Assembly (NCBI RefSeq): GCF_002871935.1
Contig: NZ_PNHQ01000002.1
Location: 84,172-148,171 of the forward strand
Direction: 5' to 3'
From: Aerococcus viridans
GTDB lineage: Bacteria > Bacillota > Bacilli > Lactobacillales > Aerococcaceae
Length of the DNA: 64,000 bases
The notes under the pieces are model-generated. The model did not search any database. It saw only the letters and a program-made list of their open reading frames with translations, and was not told the DNA's origin. Below, in pieces: positions 17,620 to 26,574 of the stretch (the first letter of the stretch is position 1; every line of letters starts with the position of its first letter). Position numbers and translations under genes: made by a program.

Positions 17620-20055
17620 ATGAGTCAAGATCAAAACTCAAGACGACGAAGTCAAAACAATAGAAAATCGTCTAAGAAAAATCAACGCAAGCGAAGCTCG
17701 TCAAACCGTTCTGGTATGGCCCTTTGGAAAAAGATTTTAATTGGGATTGTTGGACTAGGTGTAGCTATAGGGGTTGCCCTTTCCATTATTGCTTTTTTAT
17801 GGATTTCTGATAGCCCTTCAATTTCTGAAGAAGATTTGTATGGCACGATTGCATCAAGTGTATATGATAACGAAGGTAATGTCGTTTATGAAACAAGTCA
17901 AAATGATCGTATAATTGTTGACGAAAATGATATTTCACAACAAACATTTGATGCTGTAATATCTATTGAGGACCGCCGTTTTATGAAGCACAACGGTTTT
18001 GATCCTATTCGTATAGCAGGTTCATTTTTAGCTAACTTAAAGGCGGGTGGGATAGCACAAGGTGGTTCAACCCTAACCCAGCAATTGGTTAAATTGACCT
18101 CTTTTTCAACGAATGAAGAGGACCAGACCTATAAACGAAAAGTGCAAGAAATTTGGTTAGCAATTCAAGTAGAACAAGACTATTCTAAACAAGAAATTTT
18201 TGAGTTTTATATTAATAAAGTATATATGGCGAATGGTGTCTATGGTATGGGTACTGCTGCTGAAGTATATTATGGTCAATCATTAAGTGAACTATCTTTA
18301 GCGCAAACCGCCCTACTAGCCGGAATGCCCCAGGCACCAAATGCTTATGATCCATATTCTGAACCTGAGGCTGCTTTAGAGAGAAGAAATCTTGTACTTT
18401 CTGAAATGCTAGATAATGAAAAAATTACCCAAGAAGAATATGACGAAGCTGTTGCAACGCCTATCGATGAAGGCCTATTAGATATCGAAAGTGAATCTAC
18501 TGCTGAAACACAAACGGCAATTATGCTAGATGCTTATATTCAAGAAGTTGCTGCTGAAGTGGAAGAAGCTGGGTATGATATGTATTCAGATGGTTTACAA
18601 ATCTATACACACCTAGATATGGATGCGATGACTGAAATCTACAATACGATCGAGGATGAAGATGGTTATTTCTTCACAAACGATAATATGCAAGCCGCGG
18701 CTTCACTTGTAGATACTGAAACAGGACATATACTCGCCCTTTATGGCGGCCGTAATCAAGATGGGCAACTATCATATAATCGCGCAACTCAGTTAGAACG
18801 AAGTGTTGGCTCATCAATTAAACCATTTGCTGATTATGCAACGGCTATAGAGTATCTGAATTATTCAACTGAATCCTCTATTAAAGATGAGGAACACGAA
18901 TTCTCAAGTGGTGATGAAATTAACAACTGGGATAACTTATATCAAGGTACTATTACACTTCGCCAAGCCTTAATTGGTTCACGTAATATTCCAGCTTTAA
19001 AACTACTGCAAGAAGTAGGTACTGAACAAGTAAATGAATTCCTACAAAGTATGGGCATTGTGTTAAATGACGGAAATGGTGTTTACGAATCAAATGCTAT
19101 TGGTGGTGAGATTACACCATTACAATTAAGTGCTGCCTTTGCTACTTTAGGTAATTATGGTGAATATAACCAGCCACGTGCGGTTGATTATTTCACAACG
19201 ATAGATGGTGAAGAAGTTACTATTGATTCAACAAGCAATCAAGCAATGGATGAGTCCACTGCATATATGGTAACCGATATGCTCAAAGATAACTTCACGG
19301 ATACTGCATACGGATTATCTACTAACTACCATACAGCTGGTCTAGCTGAAGCAGGTAAGTCTGGTACCACCAACTATACAGAAGAGCAAGCTGCTGAACT
19401 CGGTGTTGACTCAAGTGCTGTACCGGATACCTGGATGTCAGGTTATACAACTGATTATGCCCTATCAATTTGGACTGGTTATGATAACCCATTCTCTACC
19501 GATGAGGTCGGTTATATTGATGGACCAGATCGATATATCGTAAGTTATCTATACCAAGCTATTATGGGATACCTATCCACTACTTCAGAAAATGCGGATT
19601 GGGTACAGCCTGATTCAGTACATGAAGTGAAATTAGTTAAAGATGCAATACCAGATGAATTCCCAACTAATGCGACACCTTCATCACAGGTGTTAACTGG
19701 TTTAGCAAATGATAGCCTTTATAAGGATTATCAAAATTGGCTAGCATCTGGAAATGCGATTGTTCAATCATCGTCGTCTTCTAGTCGTGTATCTTCTAGC
19801 AGCTCAAATTCACCTGCTTCATCGTCAAGTTCAAGTGCATTATCATCAGTTGAAGAATCGATGGAGGAATCAAGTTCTTCTGATATTGAAACATCTGAAT
19901 CAAGTGAGAGTGATGGTTCAGAAGTGGAGGCCCCTTCAAGTGAAGTGGATTCTTCAACTTCCGAATCTATACCTGAAGAACAACCAAGTGCTTCTTCATC
20001 AGTATCAAGTCCAGCAGGTTCTGATGATACTATAGGTGAAGATGAAGCTGCCTAA
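17620..20055 (+). CDS. ponA: Class A penicillin-binding protein (PBP1A-type)
   Basis: A bifunctional peptidoglycan synthase of 811 residues. A basic, Ser/Arg-rich cytoplasmic tail and one membrane helix (about residues 38-62) are followed by the GT51 glycosyltransferase with catalytic Glu in EDRRF at 117-121 and QGGSTLTQQL. The transpeptidase has SSIK (Ser398 as nucleophile), SRN near 455 and KSGTT at 580-584. The last ~95 residues are almost only Ser, Glu, Asp, Pro and Ala, a long disordered tail that is much richer in Ser than usual. I took the ATG at 17620 (AGGAG eight bases upstream); a GTG at 17611 overlaps that site. Confidence 0.96.
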   Translation: MSQDQNSRRRSQNNRKSSKKNQRKRSSSNRSGMALWKKILIGIVGLGVAIGVALSIIAFLWISDSPSISEEDLYGTIASSVYDNEGNVVYETSQNDRIIVDENDISQQTFDAVISIEDRRFMKHNGFDPIRIAGSFLANLKAGGIAQGGSTLTQQLVKLTSFSTNEEDQTYKRKVQEIWLAIQVEQDYSKQEIFEFYINKVYMANGVYGMGTAAEVYYGQSLSELSLAQTALLAGMPQAPNAYDPYSEPEAALERRNLVLSEMLDNEKITQEEYDEAVATPIDEGLLDIESESTAETQTAIMLDAYIQEVAAEVEEAGYDMYSDGLQIYTHLDMDAMTEIYNTIEDEDGYFFTNDNMQAAASLVDTETGHILALYGGRNQDGQLSYNRATQLERSVGSSIKPFADYATAIEYLNYSTESSIKDEEHEFSSGDEINNWDNLYQGTITLRQALIGSRNIPALKLLQEVGTEQVNEFLQSMGIVLNDGNGVYESNAIGGEITPLQLSAAFATLGNYGEYNQPRAVDYFTTIDGEEVTIDSTSNQAMDESTAYMVTDMLKDNFTDTAYGLSTNYHTAGLAEAGKSGTTNYTEEQAAELGVDSSAVPDTWMSGYTTDYALSIWTGYDNPFSTDEVGYIDGPDRYIVSYLYQAIMGYLSTTSENADWVQPDSVHEVKLVKDAIPDEFPTNATPSSQVLTGLANDSLYKDYQNWLASGNAIVQSSSSSSRVSSSSSNSPASSSSSSALSSVEESMEESSSSDIETSESSESDGSEVEAPSSEVDSSTSESIPEEQPSASSSVSSPAGSDDTIGEDEAA

Positions 20056-20085
20056 TTAATCATGATCTCTAAATAATAAATTGTA

Positions 20086-20256
20086 GAGGCTGGGACAAAA
20101 AATGTCTCAGCCTCTCTTTGCTATATAAGAACGTTTATAATCGGGTGCCAAAAGTCAGCATTGTCCGATACTGCCCAAATGTCTCCAATAACATTTCATT
20201 ATTGTTCGCCTTTTGGTTCAGTACGTCAATTCTAAACGACTATTGTCTCACCTTCT
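20086..20256. repeat. 171-nt dispersed repeat, copy B
   Basis: Starts with the hairpin GAGGCTGGGACA...TGTCTCAGCCTC, 30 bases after the ponA stop, and ends at gtctcaccttct. It aligns over its full length with 7547-7717, with only single-base gaps. Blocks conserved between the copies are agcctctctttgctatata, tttataatcggg, aaaagtcagc, ttgtccgatact and agtacgtcaa. The hairpin may act as the ponA terminator, although the T-run on this side is weak. I see no coding sense in the element. Confidence 0.8.
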
Positions 20257-20321
20257 ATTTATTGTGCTTTTTAAATGAAGCCTTTATAATAGAAATAATC
20301 AAACAAAAAGAGGGGGAAATT

Positions 20322-21269
20322 ATGTTTGCACTAGATTACTACGATACCGTAACCATTCCATCTGCATCAAAAGACCGCCCTTACATCCCAGTTTATGCAT
20401 GGCAAGAAGCAGAATATCCAAAGGCCATTATCCACATTGTCCATGGGATGTCAGAATTTGGTGGCCGTTATAAAAAAGTAGCAGAGTCATTTATAGCGCA
20501 AAATTTTCTAGTCATTGCTCATGATCACATTGGACATGGCGGGCTAGCTAAGGAACACAACCGCCTAGGTTATTTTGGTACAACAGATGCTGGGCATATT
20601 ATGGTTGAAGATCTACATCGTGTAGTTCAAAAAACAAAAGAACATTATCCAGATTTACCTTACTATATCCTCGGTCACTCTATGGGTGCTTATATTACTC
20701 GTTTATATCTTGGAAAATATAGCCAAGAAATTGATGGTGTCCTCCTTAGCGGAACTAATACAAATAGTCCTTTATTCGCAACTGGTGCTGCCTTGGCACC
20801 AATCTTAAATATCCTTCATCCTGACGCTTATAATTATTATATTCATCAAAAGTTATTTGGTACCGGTCTCTCCGATGATCCTAGCGTTGCTAATTCGTAT
20901 CCAGAATATTGGTATCCACCTAATAATGGTGAAGAACGCGATTGGCCCCTAGTCGGCTTTGTTTTTACTAATAATGGATTTGCAGAATTAGTCAAAATTG
21001 CCCATAAAGCAACAATAACTTCATGGACCCGAAATATCCGTAAAGACTTGCCAATTGCTATTATTGCTGGTCGTAACGATCCTTTGATCAATGGCGGAAA
21101 AGAAACCCAAAAACTAGCCAAAGAACTGATCCGTGCTGGTTTCGAAGATGCCACCATCATGATGTTTGAAGATAGAGGTCATGAGTGCTTAATGTATGGT
21201 AATACAAAGCCTGTATATCAGATGATTAACAATTGGTTTAAAAAACAACTTAAAACATCTTCTAAATAA
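20322..21269 (+). CDS. Alpha/beta hydrolase, serine aminopeptidase S33 / monoacylglycerol lipase-like
   Basis: A 315-residue hydrolase. It has the oxyanion region VHGMSEFGGRY, the acid-turn segment AHDHIGHG, the nucleophile elbow GHSMGA with Ser120, the late Asp in AGRNDPLI and the catalytic His in DRGHECL. No signal peptide or membrane helix is seen, so it is probably cytoplasmic. This group includes lysophospholipases and monoacylglycerol lipases, but the substrate is not determined by sequence. The ATG at 20322 follows AGAGGGGGAA; a longer frame through repeat copy B has no ribosome binding site. Confidence 0.87.
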   Translation: MFALDYYDTVTIPSASKDRPYIPVYAWQEAEYPKAIIHIVHGMSEFGGRYKKVAESFIAQNFLVIAHDHIGHGGLAKEHNRLGYFGTTDAGHIMVEDLHRVVQKTKEHYPDLPYYILGHSMGAYITRLYLGKYSQEIDGVLLSGTNTNSPLFATGAALAPILNILHPDAYNYYIHQKLFGTGLSDDPSVANSYPEYWYPPNNGEERDWPLVGFVFTNNGFAELVKIAHKATITSWTRNIRKDLPIAIIAGRNDPLINGGKETQKLAKELIRAGFEDATIMMFEDRGHECLMYGNTKPVYQMINNWFKKQLKTSSK

Positions 21270-21281
21270 ACGCACATTATT

Positions 21282-21320
21282 AAAAAGCACGCCTGTCATT
21301 TTTCGACAAGCGTGCTTTTT
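21282..21320. terminator. Bidirectional terminator between hydrolase and nrdF
   Basis: Arms AAAAAGCACGC and GCGTGCTTTTT with an inner TGTC/GACA pairing. A-rich on the left and T-rich on the right, placed between two converging genes. Confidence 0.9.
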
Positions 21321-21331
21321 ACTGTTTTTCA

Positions 21332-22303
21332 TTAAGTCCACTTATGATAGTCTTCATCTGACATAGCTTCTACCTGTCCAAGTAAATAACCATTACCTAC
21401 TTGCGAGAAGAAGTCGTGGTTAGATGTTCCCGTAGAAATACCATTCATTACAATTGGGTCTACATCATCTGCTGTATCAGGGAATAACGGATCAAAACCA
21501 AGATTTTGAAGGGATTTATTCGCATTATAACGTAAGAAGATTTTCACATCTTCTGTCCAACCTAAATCATCGTAAATATATTCACTGAATTTCGCTTCAT
21601 TTTCATATAATTCGTATAGTAAGCTAAATGCCCAGTTTTGCATTTCTTCTTGTTCCTCTTTTGATAATTGGTTGAATTTAATTTGGAATTTATAACCAAT
21701 ATACGTACCATGGACACTTTCATCACGCAGAATCAATTTAATGATTTCAGCAACGTTAGGTAATTTACCATTACCTAAATACCATAAAGGTGCGTAGAAT
21801 CCTGAATAGAACAAGAACGACTCTAGGAAGACAGAGGCTACTTTTCTTTGCAAGTCATTACCGTTTTGATAAATATCATTAATACGGTTAGCTTTATATT
21901 GAATAAATTCATTTTCACGTGTCCAAGCAAAGATTTTGTCAATTTCTTTAGGTGTGTTCAATGTTGAGAAAATTGATGAATAGGATTTGGCATGGACACT
22001 TTCCATAAATTGGATGTTATTATATACCGCTTCTTCATGTTGAGTACGGATTGATGCCTTCAATGATTGTATGCCATCTTCAGATTGTAAAGTATCTAGC
22101 AAGGTTAACCCACCAAATACTTTTCCAATCATATCTTGTTCTTCACTTGATAGTGTACGCCATGTATCTAAGTCATTTGATAATGGAATACGTGTATCTA
22201 ACCAGAATTGTTCTGTTAACTTTTCCCATGTTAACTTGTCAATCATATCCTCAATATCATTCCAGTTAATAGCGATATAAGGATTTTCATTAAAATTCGT
22301 CAT
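21332..22303 (-). CDS. nrdF: Class Ib ribonucleotide reductase, beta subunit NrdF
   Basis: The 323-residue radical-generating subunit has the dimetal-site helices of the family: WLDTRIPLSND, the ESVHAKSYS segment, and the RDESVHGTYIGYKFQ helix with Glu and His metal ligands. It holds the Mn- or Fe-tyrosyl radical used by NrdE. The ATG follows AAGGAAGG. It is last in nrdI-nrdE-nrdF, 32 bases after nrdE. No nrdH-type redoxin gene lies next to it. Confidence 0.96.
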   Translation of the reverse strand: MTNFNENPYIAINWNDIEDMIDKLTWEKLTEQFWLDTRIPLSNDLDTWRTLSSEEQDMIGKVFGGLTLLDTLQSEDGIQSLKASIRTQHEEAVYNNIQFMESVHAKSYSSIFSTLNTPKEIDKIFAWTRENEFIQYKANRINDIYQNGNDLQRKVASVFLESFLFYSGFYAPLWYLGNGKLPNVAEIIKLILRDESVHGTYIGYKFQIKFNQLSKEEQEEMQNWAFSLLYELYENEAKFSEYIYDDLGWTEDVKIFLRYNANKSLQNLGFDPLFPDTADDVDPIVMNGISTGTSNHDFFSQVGNGYLLGQVEAMSDEDYHKWT

Positions 22304-22335
22304 GTATGTTCCTTCCTTACTACAATTTCTACGGA

Positions 22336-24519
22336 TTAAATAGTACAGCTTTCACAGTAGTTAGCCCCAACTTCTTCGTTATTATCTGTAAACGTACGTA
22401 CATAGTAAATAGATTTAATGCCACGTTTCCATGCATAACGACGTAAAATATTTAAATCACGCGTTGTCATCTTGCTTGTACGGCCTTCTTTCCATGGATA
22501 TAGACCTGCTGGAATATCTGAACGCATGAATAAGGTTAAGCTCATACCTTGATCAATATGTTGTTGAGCAGCTGCGTAGATATCAATAATTTTACGGTTA
22601 TCGATATCATAAGCAGATTGGTAATAAGGTAATGTTTTATTGTTTAAGAATGGTGCTGGGTAGTATGTTTTACCAGTTTTCTTCTCTTGACGTTCTTCAA
22701 TTAATTGAATAATTGGATGTAGACTTGAACTCGTTTCATTTACATAAGAAATTGAACCTGTCGGTGCAACTGCTAATCGGTTTTGATGGTATAAACCATG
22801 TTCTTGTACTGCTGCACGCAATGCTTTCCAATCTTCTTGTGTTGGGATATGAATACCTTCAAACAATGCAGCTACCTTTTCAAATTCAAAAGTTGTCGCT
22901 TCATTAATATATTTGTCAAAATATTCACCCGTTGCATAAGTTGAGTTTTCAAAGTTATCAAAACTTACACCTCGTTCTTTAGCAATTTTATTTGAAGCAA
23001 CTAAAGTATAGTAGTTCAATAATAAGAAATACTTATCTGTAAATTCTACTGATTCTGGAGAACCATAGTACATTTCATTTAAAGCAAAGTAAGTATGTAG
23101 TCCCATAGCACCTAATCCAATTGTATGTGCTAAGTCATTCCCTTTCTTAATAGAAGGCACTACATCAATCGATGATGCATCAGTAACGTAAGTTAACCCA
23201 CGTACCATGGTTTCAACAGACTTACCAAAGTCTGGTGAATGCATTAAGTTATTAATATTTGTTGATCCTAAGTTACAAGAAATATCTGTTCCTAATTCTT
23301 CAAACGTTTGGTCATTATTGATGATTGAAGGTCGTTGAACTTGTAAGATTTCAGAACACAAGTTACTCATCACAATCGTTCCATCAATCGGATTTTGATC
23401 ATTTACAGTATCGATGTTGATGATATACGGATAACCAGATTCTTGTTGTAATTTAGAGATATCATCTTCTAAATCACGCGCACGGATTTTAGATTTTCTG
23501 ATTTCAGGATTGTTTACTAAGTTGTCGTACTCTTCAGTGATATTAACATAAGCGTATGGTTTGCCGTAAATGCGCTCAACATCATATGGACTAAATAAGT
23601 ACATCATTTCATCTTTTTCTGCTAACTCATAGAACTTATCAGGTACAACTAGTCCTAATGATAAAGTTTTCACACGAATTTTTTCGTCTGCATTTTCTTT
23701 TTTAGCAGATAAGAAAGATACCACATCCGGGTGGAATACGCTCAAGTATACAGCACCCGCACCGTTACGTTGGCCTAGTTGATTAGAGTATGAGAATGAG
23801 TCTTCTAATAATTTCATTACTGGAATAATTCCTGAAGATGCATTTTCAATTTTCTTAATCGGATCACCGGCAGCACGAATATTCGTTAAGTTAACCCCTA
23901 CTCCACCTCCTAGACGAGATAGTTGAAGCGCTGAGTTGATTGTACGACCGATTGAGTTCATATCATCTGTTGCTTGAATTAAGAAACATGAAACTAACTC
24001 ACCACGACGTTTACGACCTGCATTAAGGAAAGTAGGCGTTGCAGGTTGGTAACGCTGATTAATCATTTCATCACGTAAATCACTCGCAACTTGCTCGTCA
24101 CCGTTTGCTAAGTATAAGGCAGTAAATACAATACGGTCTTCGTAGCGTTCTAGGTAACGTTTACCATCGTTAGTTTTAAGTGCATATTGTGTATAAAACT
24201 TATAAGCACTCATAAATGATTTAAAACGGAATTTAAAGTCATACGTCTCTTGCATCAAACGTTTAACAAAATCACGATTATATAAGTTTAAAAAGTCTTC
24301 TTCTAAATAGTCATTTTCGATTAAATAGTCAATTTTTTCATCTAAAGTATAGAAGAACACTGTATTTGGATTTACATGCTCTAAAAAGTAAGCACGAACC
24401 GCTTCTTGATCTTTTTCAATTTGAATTTTCCCATCAAGTGGACGGTTAACTTCATTATTTAACTTGAAATATGTAATTTCTTTATCTTGTACTACTGCTT
24501 TAGGTTGGTCCAATTTCAT
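22336..24519 (-). CDS. nrdE: Class Ib ribonucleotide reductase, alpha subunit NrdE
   Basis: The 727-residue catalytic subunit reduces ribonucleoside diphosphates. Features seen are the substrate-site Cys in ELVSCFL, the NLGSTNINNLM and NLCSEI segments, LAVAPTGSISYVNETSSSLHP, and the C-terminal redox pair YCESCTI. The length suits class Ib, which lacks the N-terminal ATP cone of class Ia. Its start overlaps the nrdI end by 20 bases, indicating translational coupling. Confidence 0.97.
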   Translation of the reverse strand: MKLDQPKAVVQDKEITYFKLNNEVNRPLDGKIQIEKDQEAVRAYFLEHVNPNTVFFYTLDEKIDYLIENDYLEEDFLNLYNRDFVKRLMQETYDFKFRFKSFMSAYKFYTQYALKTNDGKRYLERYEDRIVFTALYLANGDEQVASDLRDEMINQRYQPATPTFLNAGRKRRGELVSCFLIQATDDMNSIGRTINSALQLSRLGGGVGVNLTNIRAAGDPIKKIENASSGIIPVMKLLEDSFSYSNQLGQRNGAGAVYLSVFHPDVVSFLSAKKENADEKIRVKTLSLGLVVPDKFYELAEKDEMMYLFSPYDVERIYGKPYAYVNITEEYDNLVNNPEIRKSKIRARDLEDDISKLQQESGYPYIINIDTVNDQNPIDGTIVMSNLCSEILQVQRPSIINNDQTFEELGTDISCNLGSTNINNLMHSPDFGKSVETMVRGLTYVTDASSIDVVPSIKKGNDLAHTIGLGAMGLHTYFALNEMYYGSPESVEFTDKYFLLLNYYTLVASNKIAKERGVSFDNFENSTYATGEYFDKYINEATTFEFEKVAALFEGIHIPTQEDWKALRAAVQEHGLYHQNRLAVAPTGSISYVNETSSSLHPIIQLIEERQEKKTGKTYYPAPFLNNKTLPYYQSAYDIDNRKIIDIYAAAQQHIDQGMSLTLFMRSDIPAGLYPWKEGRTSKMTTRDLNILRRYAWKRGIKSIYYVRTFTDNNEEVGANYCESCTI

Positions 24520-24871
24520 TCACCTTTTCTTTCAAAATTGTTACGTCGTTCATATTTCCCTGAAATTCAAAAGTCAATAGCAAAGGTACATTATACGCTT
24601 TTGCTAAATCTTTTGCAGTGAAACAATAAAGTTCATTGAAATTTAAATTCCCTGAACCACAAACGCCTCTTAAATACGATAGATTTTGACCAGTTTCAAT
24701 AAAATCATTCAATATTTCGGTTACTTCAATATCATAAGTTGGAGCAATCACGATATAGGGTTCGCTTATTTCTTGAAAAGCATTATCCATTGTAATTCTA
24801 AGGCTATCCATTTCAAGTTTATTTACAAACTTTTGTGTCTGCCCTGTTAAGGACATATACACAATCTTCAC
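24500..24871 (-). CDS. nrdI: NrdI flavodoxin-like protein
   Basis: The 123-residue FMN protein supplies the oxidant used to assemble the Mn cofactor of NrdF. The N-terminus YMSLTGQTQKFV binds the FMN phosphate, APTYD is the second loop, and VCGSGNLNFNELYCF is the characteristic loop near the flavin. The start is GTG at 24871, eight bases after TAGGAGG. It is first in the operon and lies behind the NrdR-box-like sites. Confidence 0.94.
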   Translation of the reverse strand: MKIVYMSLTGQTQKFVNKLEMDSLRITMDNAFQEISEPYIVIAPTYDIEVTEILNDFIETGQNLSYLRGVCGSGNLNFNELYCFTAKDLAKAYNVPLLLTFEFQGNMNDVTILKEKVNEIGPT

Positions 24872-24898
24872 ATCACATTCCTCCTAATCAAAGAATGA

Positions 24899-24964
24899 CA
24901 CCACTACATGTAGTGGTGCATTTCTATTATATACAACTATATATGGTTTTTTGTTAGATTTCAA
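24899..24964 (-). promoter_or_regulatory. nrdI-nrdE-nrdF promoter with two NrdR-box-like operators
   Basis: The promoter on the minus strand is TTGAAA (24959-24964), 17 bases, TATAGT (24936-24941). Box 1 is the perfect 20-bp palindrome centred between 24908 and 24909 (CACCACTACATGTAGTGGTG). Box 2 is ACAACTATATATGGTT at 24933-24948. Their centres are 32 bases apart, about three helical turns, as expected for paired NrdR sites. Both resemble the known NrdR consensus ACACwATATATwGTGT. Box 2 covers the -10, which fits repression. A third similar motif is at 24961-24976. Confidence 0.65.
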
Positions 24965-24976
24965 CTATATTAAACC

Positions 24977-25197
24977 ACGGTTTGTTTTCTGCAAACATTT
25001 ATTCTCAACTAAGCCAAGAGTCATTATAAAATACAATCACTAGAATAAGCCACCATTTAAGCTAGTTCTTCTCCCTGGTAAAAATATTTTTATCGGCAAA
25101 TCTGCCACCAACTAAATCTTTTGTCTGTAAATTTCTTTTGAGTTTATGTCTTAAATTATACAAAAAATGTTTTATCCCTAAACATAATGACTATGAC
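24977..25197. other. Spacer between the nrd and copY promoters, nothing recognised
   Basis: AT-rich DNA between two divergent promoters. No open frame with a ribosome binding site, no strong hairpin and no RNA gene is visible. Confidence 0.4.
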
Positions 25198-25226
25198 TTG
25201 ATTTTTATCATTTACAAACGTAATCT
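25198..25226 (+). promoter_or_regulatory. Candidate copY promoter with cop-box-like operator
   Basis: TTGATT (25198-25203) and TAATCT (25221-25226) are 17 bases apart. TACAAACGTA at 25213-25222 differs in one conserved base from the CopY operator TACAnnTGTA and lies over the spacer and -10, where autorepression would act. Confidence 0.35.
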
Positions 25227-25261
25227 TTAACTGTTAAGGCACATATCGAAAGGAGTAAATA

Positions 25262-25723
25262 ATGGTAACAGCAAAAACAAATCCTAAAAGTCATGATTTT
25301 CAAGATGTGTCTGCTTCAGAATGGGAAATTATGCGTGTGGTGTGGGCTCAAAAAGAAACCAACTCCCGCACTATTATTGCTTCCTTAGCAGATAAAAAAG
25401 GCTGGAAACCGGCCACTATAAAAACCCTTATTGGTCGTCTAAGTAAAAAAGGCTGGCTAGAGACTGTTAAAAATGGTAAATCGTTTATTTATCGACCAGC
25501 CATAGATGAAGATACGGCATTACAACATCAAGCCAAGACATTATTGAATGGATGGTGCAATACAGATGCCGATAAAGTCATCTCTGCACTGATTCAAGCA
25601 TCCATTTTAGACGATAGGATGAAAGATAATATCCTAACTGCTTTAGACCAAGCAACCTACGTTGACCATGTAACTTGTCATTGTACTCCTGGACAATGTA
25701 TACATCATCCAGACACACATTAA
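25262..25723 (+). CDS. CopY/BlaI-family transcriptional repressor
   Basis: A 153-residue protein. The winged helix of the BlaI/MecI/CopY family is at residues ~18-80 (SASEWEIMRVVWAQKE, then PATIKTLIGRLSKKGWL). The tail ends CHCTPGQCIHH. In CopY a CxCxxxxCxC motif binds zinc or copper; here the fourth Cys is replaced by His. A copper-responsive repressor is therefore likely but not certain. No copA, copB or copZ is near, so it either controls genes elsewhere or has another target. The ATG follows AAAGGAG. The next gene, ung, is on the other strand. Confidence 0.8.
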   Translation: MVTAKTNPKSHDFQDVSASEWEIMRVVWAQKETNSRTIIASLADKKGWKPATIKTLIGRLSKKGWLETVKNGKSFIYRPAIDEDTALQHQAKTLLNGWCNTDADKVISALIQASILDDRMKDNILTALDQATYVDHVTCHCTPGQCIHHPDTH

Positions 25724-25726
25724 TGT

Positions 25727-26407
25727 TTATTCAGATAATTGCCAATTAATTGGCGTACGGCCAGACTGAACGAGTAACGCATTCGCCTTGGAAAATGGCT
25801 TGGTTCCAAAGAATCCACGTGAAGCAGATAAAGGGCTGGGATGGACTGAACTTAGAATATAATGCTTATTTGTATCAATTAAACGCGCTTTTGCTTTTGC
25901 TGAATTTCCCCATAAAATAAAAACTATTGGTTTTGGGGCATCATTTAACGCCTCTATTGCTGCATCGGTCAACAGCTCCCAGCCTTTACTTTTATGGGCG
26001 TTTGCCTGACTATCTGGAACCGTTAATACAGCATTTAATAATAAAACGCCTTGATCAGCCCACTCTCTCAAATCGCCATGATCTACCTGGGAAATAGCTA
26101 AATCTGCTTCCAGTTCTTTATAAATATTGCGAAGCGATGGAGGGATTTTTACCCCTTTTGCCACTGAAAAACTTAGACCTTGAGCTTGACCGGGTTGATG
26201 GTAAGGATCCTGTCCTAAAATGACTACCTTTACCTGATTAAAAGGTGTGTGTTCAAAAGCTGCATAGATGTTCATTGGGTCCGGATAAACCGGCCCTTTT
26301 TTATACTCTGCTGCAATAAATTTTTCAAACGTTCTAAACGTTTCAGATGTGAGTACTGGTGCTAACTCTCTTGCCCAATCACTTGGCAGTTTACCAAAAC
26401 TTGTCAT
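25727..26407 (-). CDS. ung: Uracil-DNA glycosylase
   Basis: The 226-residue repair enzyme removes uracil from DNA. Motif A GQDPYHQPGQA carries the catalytic Asp, LLLNAVLTV and FILWGNSAKAK follow, and HPSPLSASRGFFG contains the conserved His. Length and motifs match family 1. The stop lies three bases from the end of the convergent copY-like gene. A TGCTATAAT extended -10 (26442-26447) is a plausible promoter. Confidence 0.97.
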   Translation of the reverse strand: MTSFGKLPSDWARELAPVLTSETFRTFEKFIAAEYKKGPVYPDPMNIYAAFEHTPFNQVKVVILGQDPYHQPGQAQGLSFSVAKGVKIPPSLRNIYKELEADLAISQVDHGDLREWADQGVLLLNAVLTVPDSQANAHKSKGWELLTDAAIEALNDAPKPIVFILWGNSAKAKARLIDTNKHYILSSVHPSPLSASRGFFGTKPFSKANALLVQSGRTPINWQLSE

Positions 26408-26574
26408 AACATCTACTACCCTTCTCTTTTATATAGCTTATATTATAGCACTTCCCAGCATAATGAATGTGTTTGACTTAGTTTAATCCTAACCAACGAA
26501 CATACCGTTTGACTAGTGAATTTAAATTGACCATGTTAAACTAAAGTTAACTTAATTGAGATAGGAGCTTATAA

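Noticed and set aside
19754..20035. Second reading frame within the Ser-rich tail of PBP1A
   Set aside because: It is a shadow frame produced by repeated TCA/AGT-type codons, without a start signal.
20118..20321. N-terminal extension of the alpha/beta hydrolase through the repeat
   Set aside because: The ATG at 20322 has a strong ribosome binding site and starts where the hydrolase fold begins. The extension is repeat-derived.
24899..24918. Palindrome with TACATGTA considered as a CopY box
   Set aside because: The CopY operator needs two bases between TACA and TGTA, and none are present. The 32-base spacing to a second box fits NrdR better.
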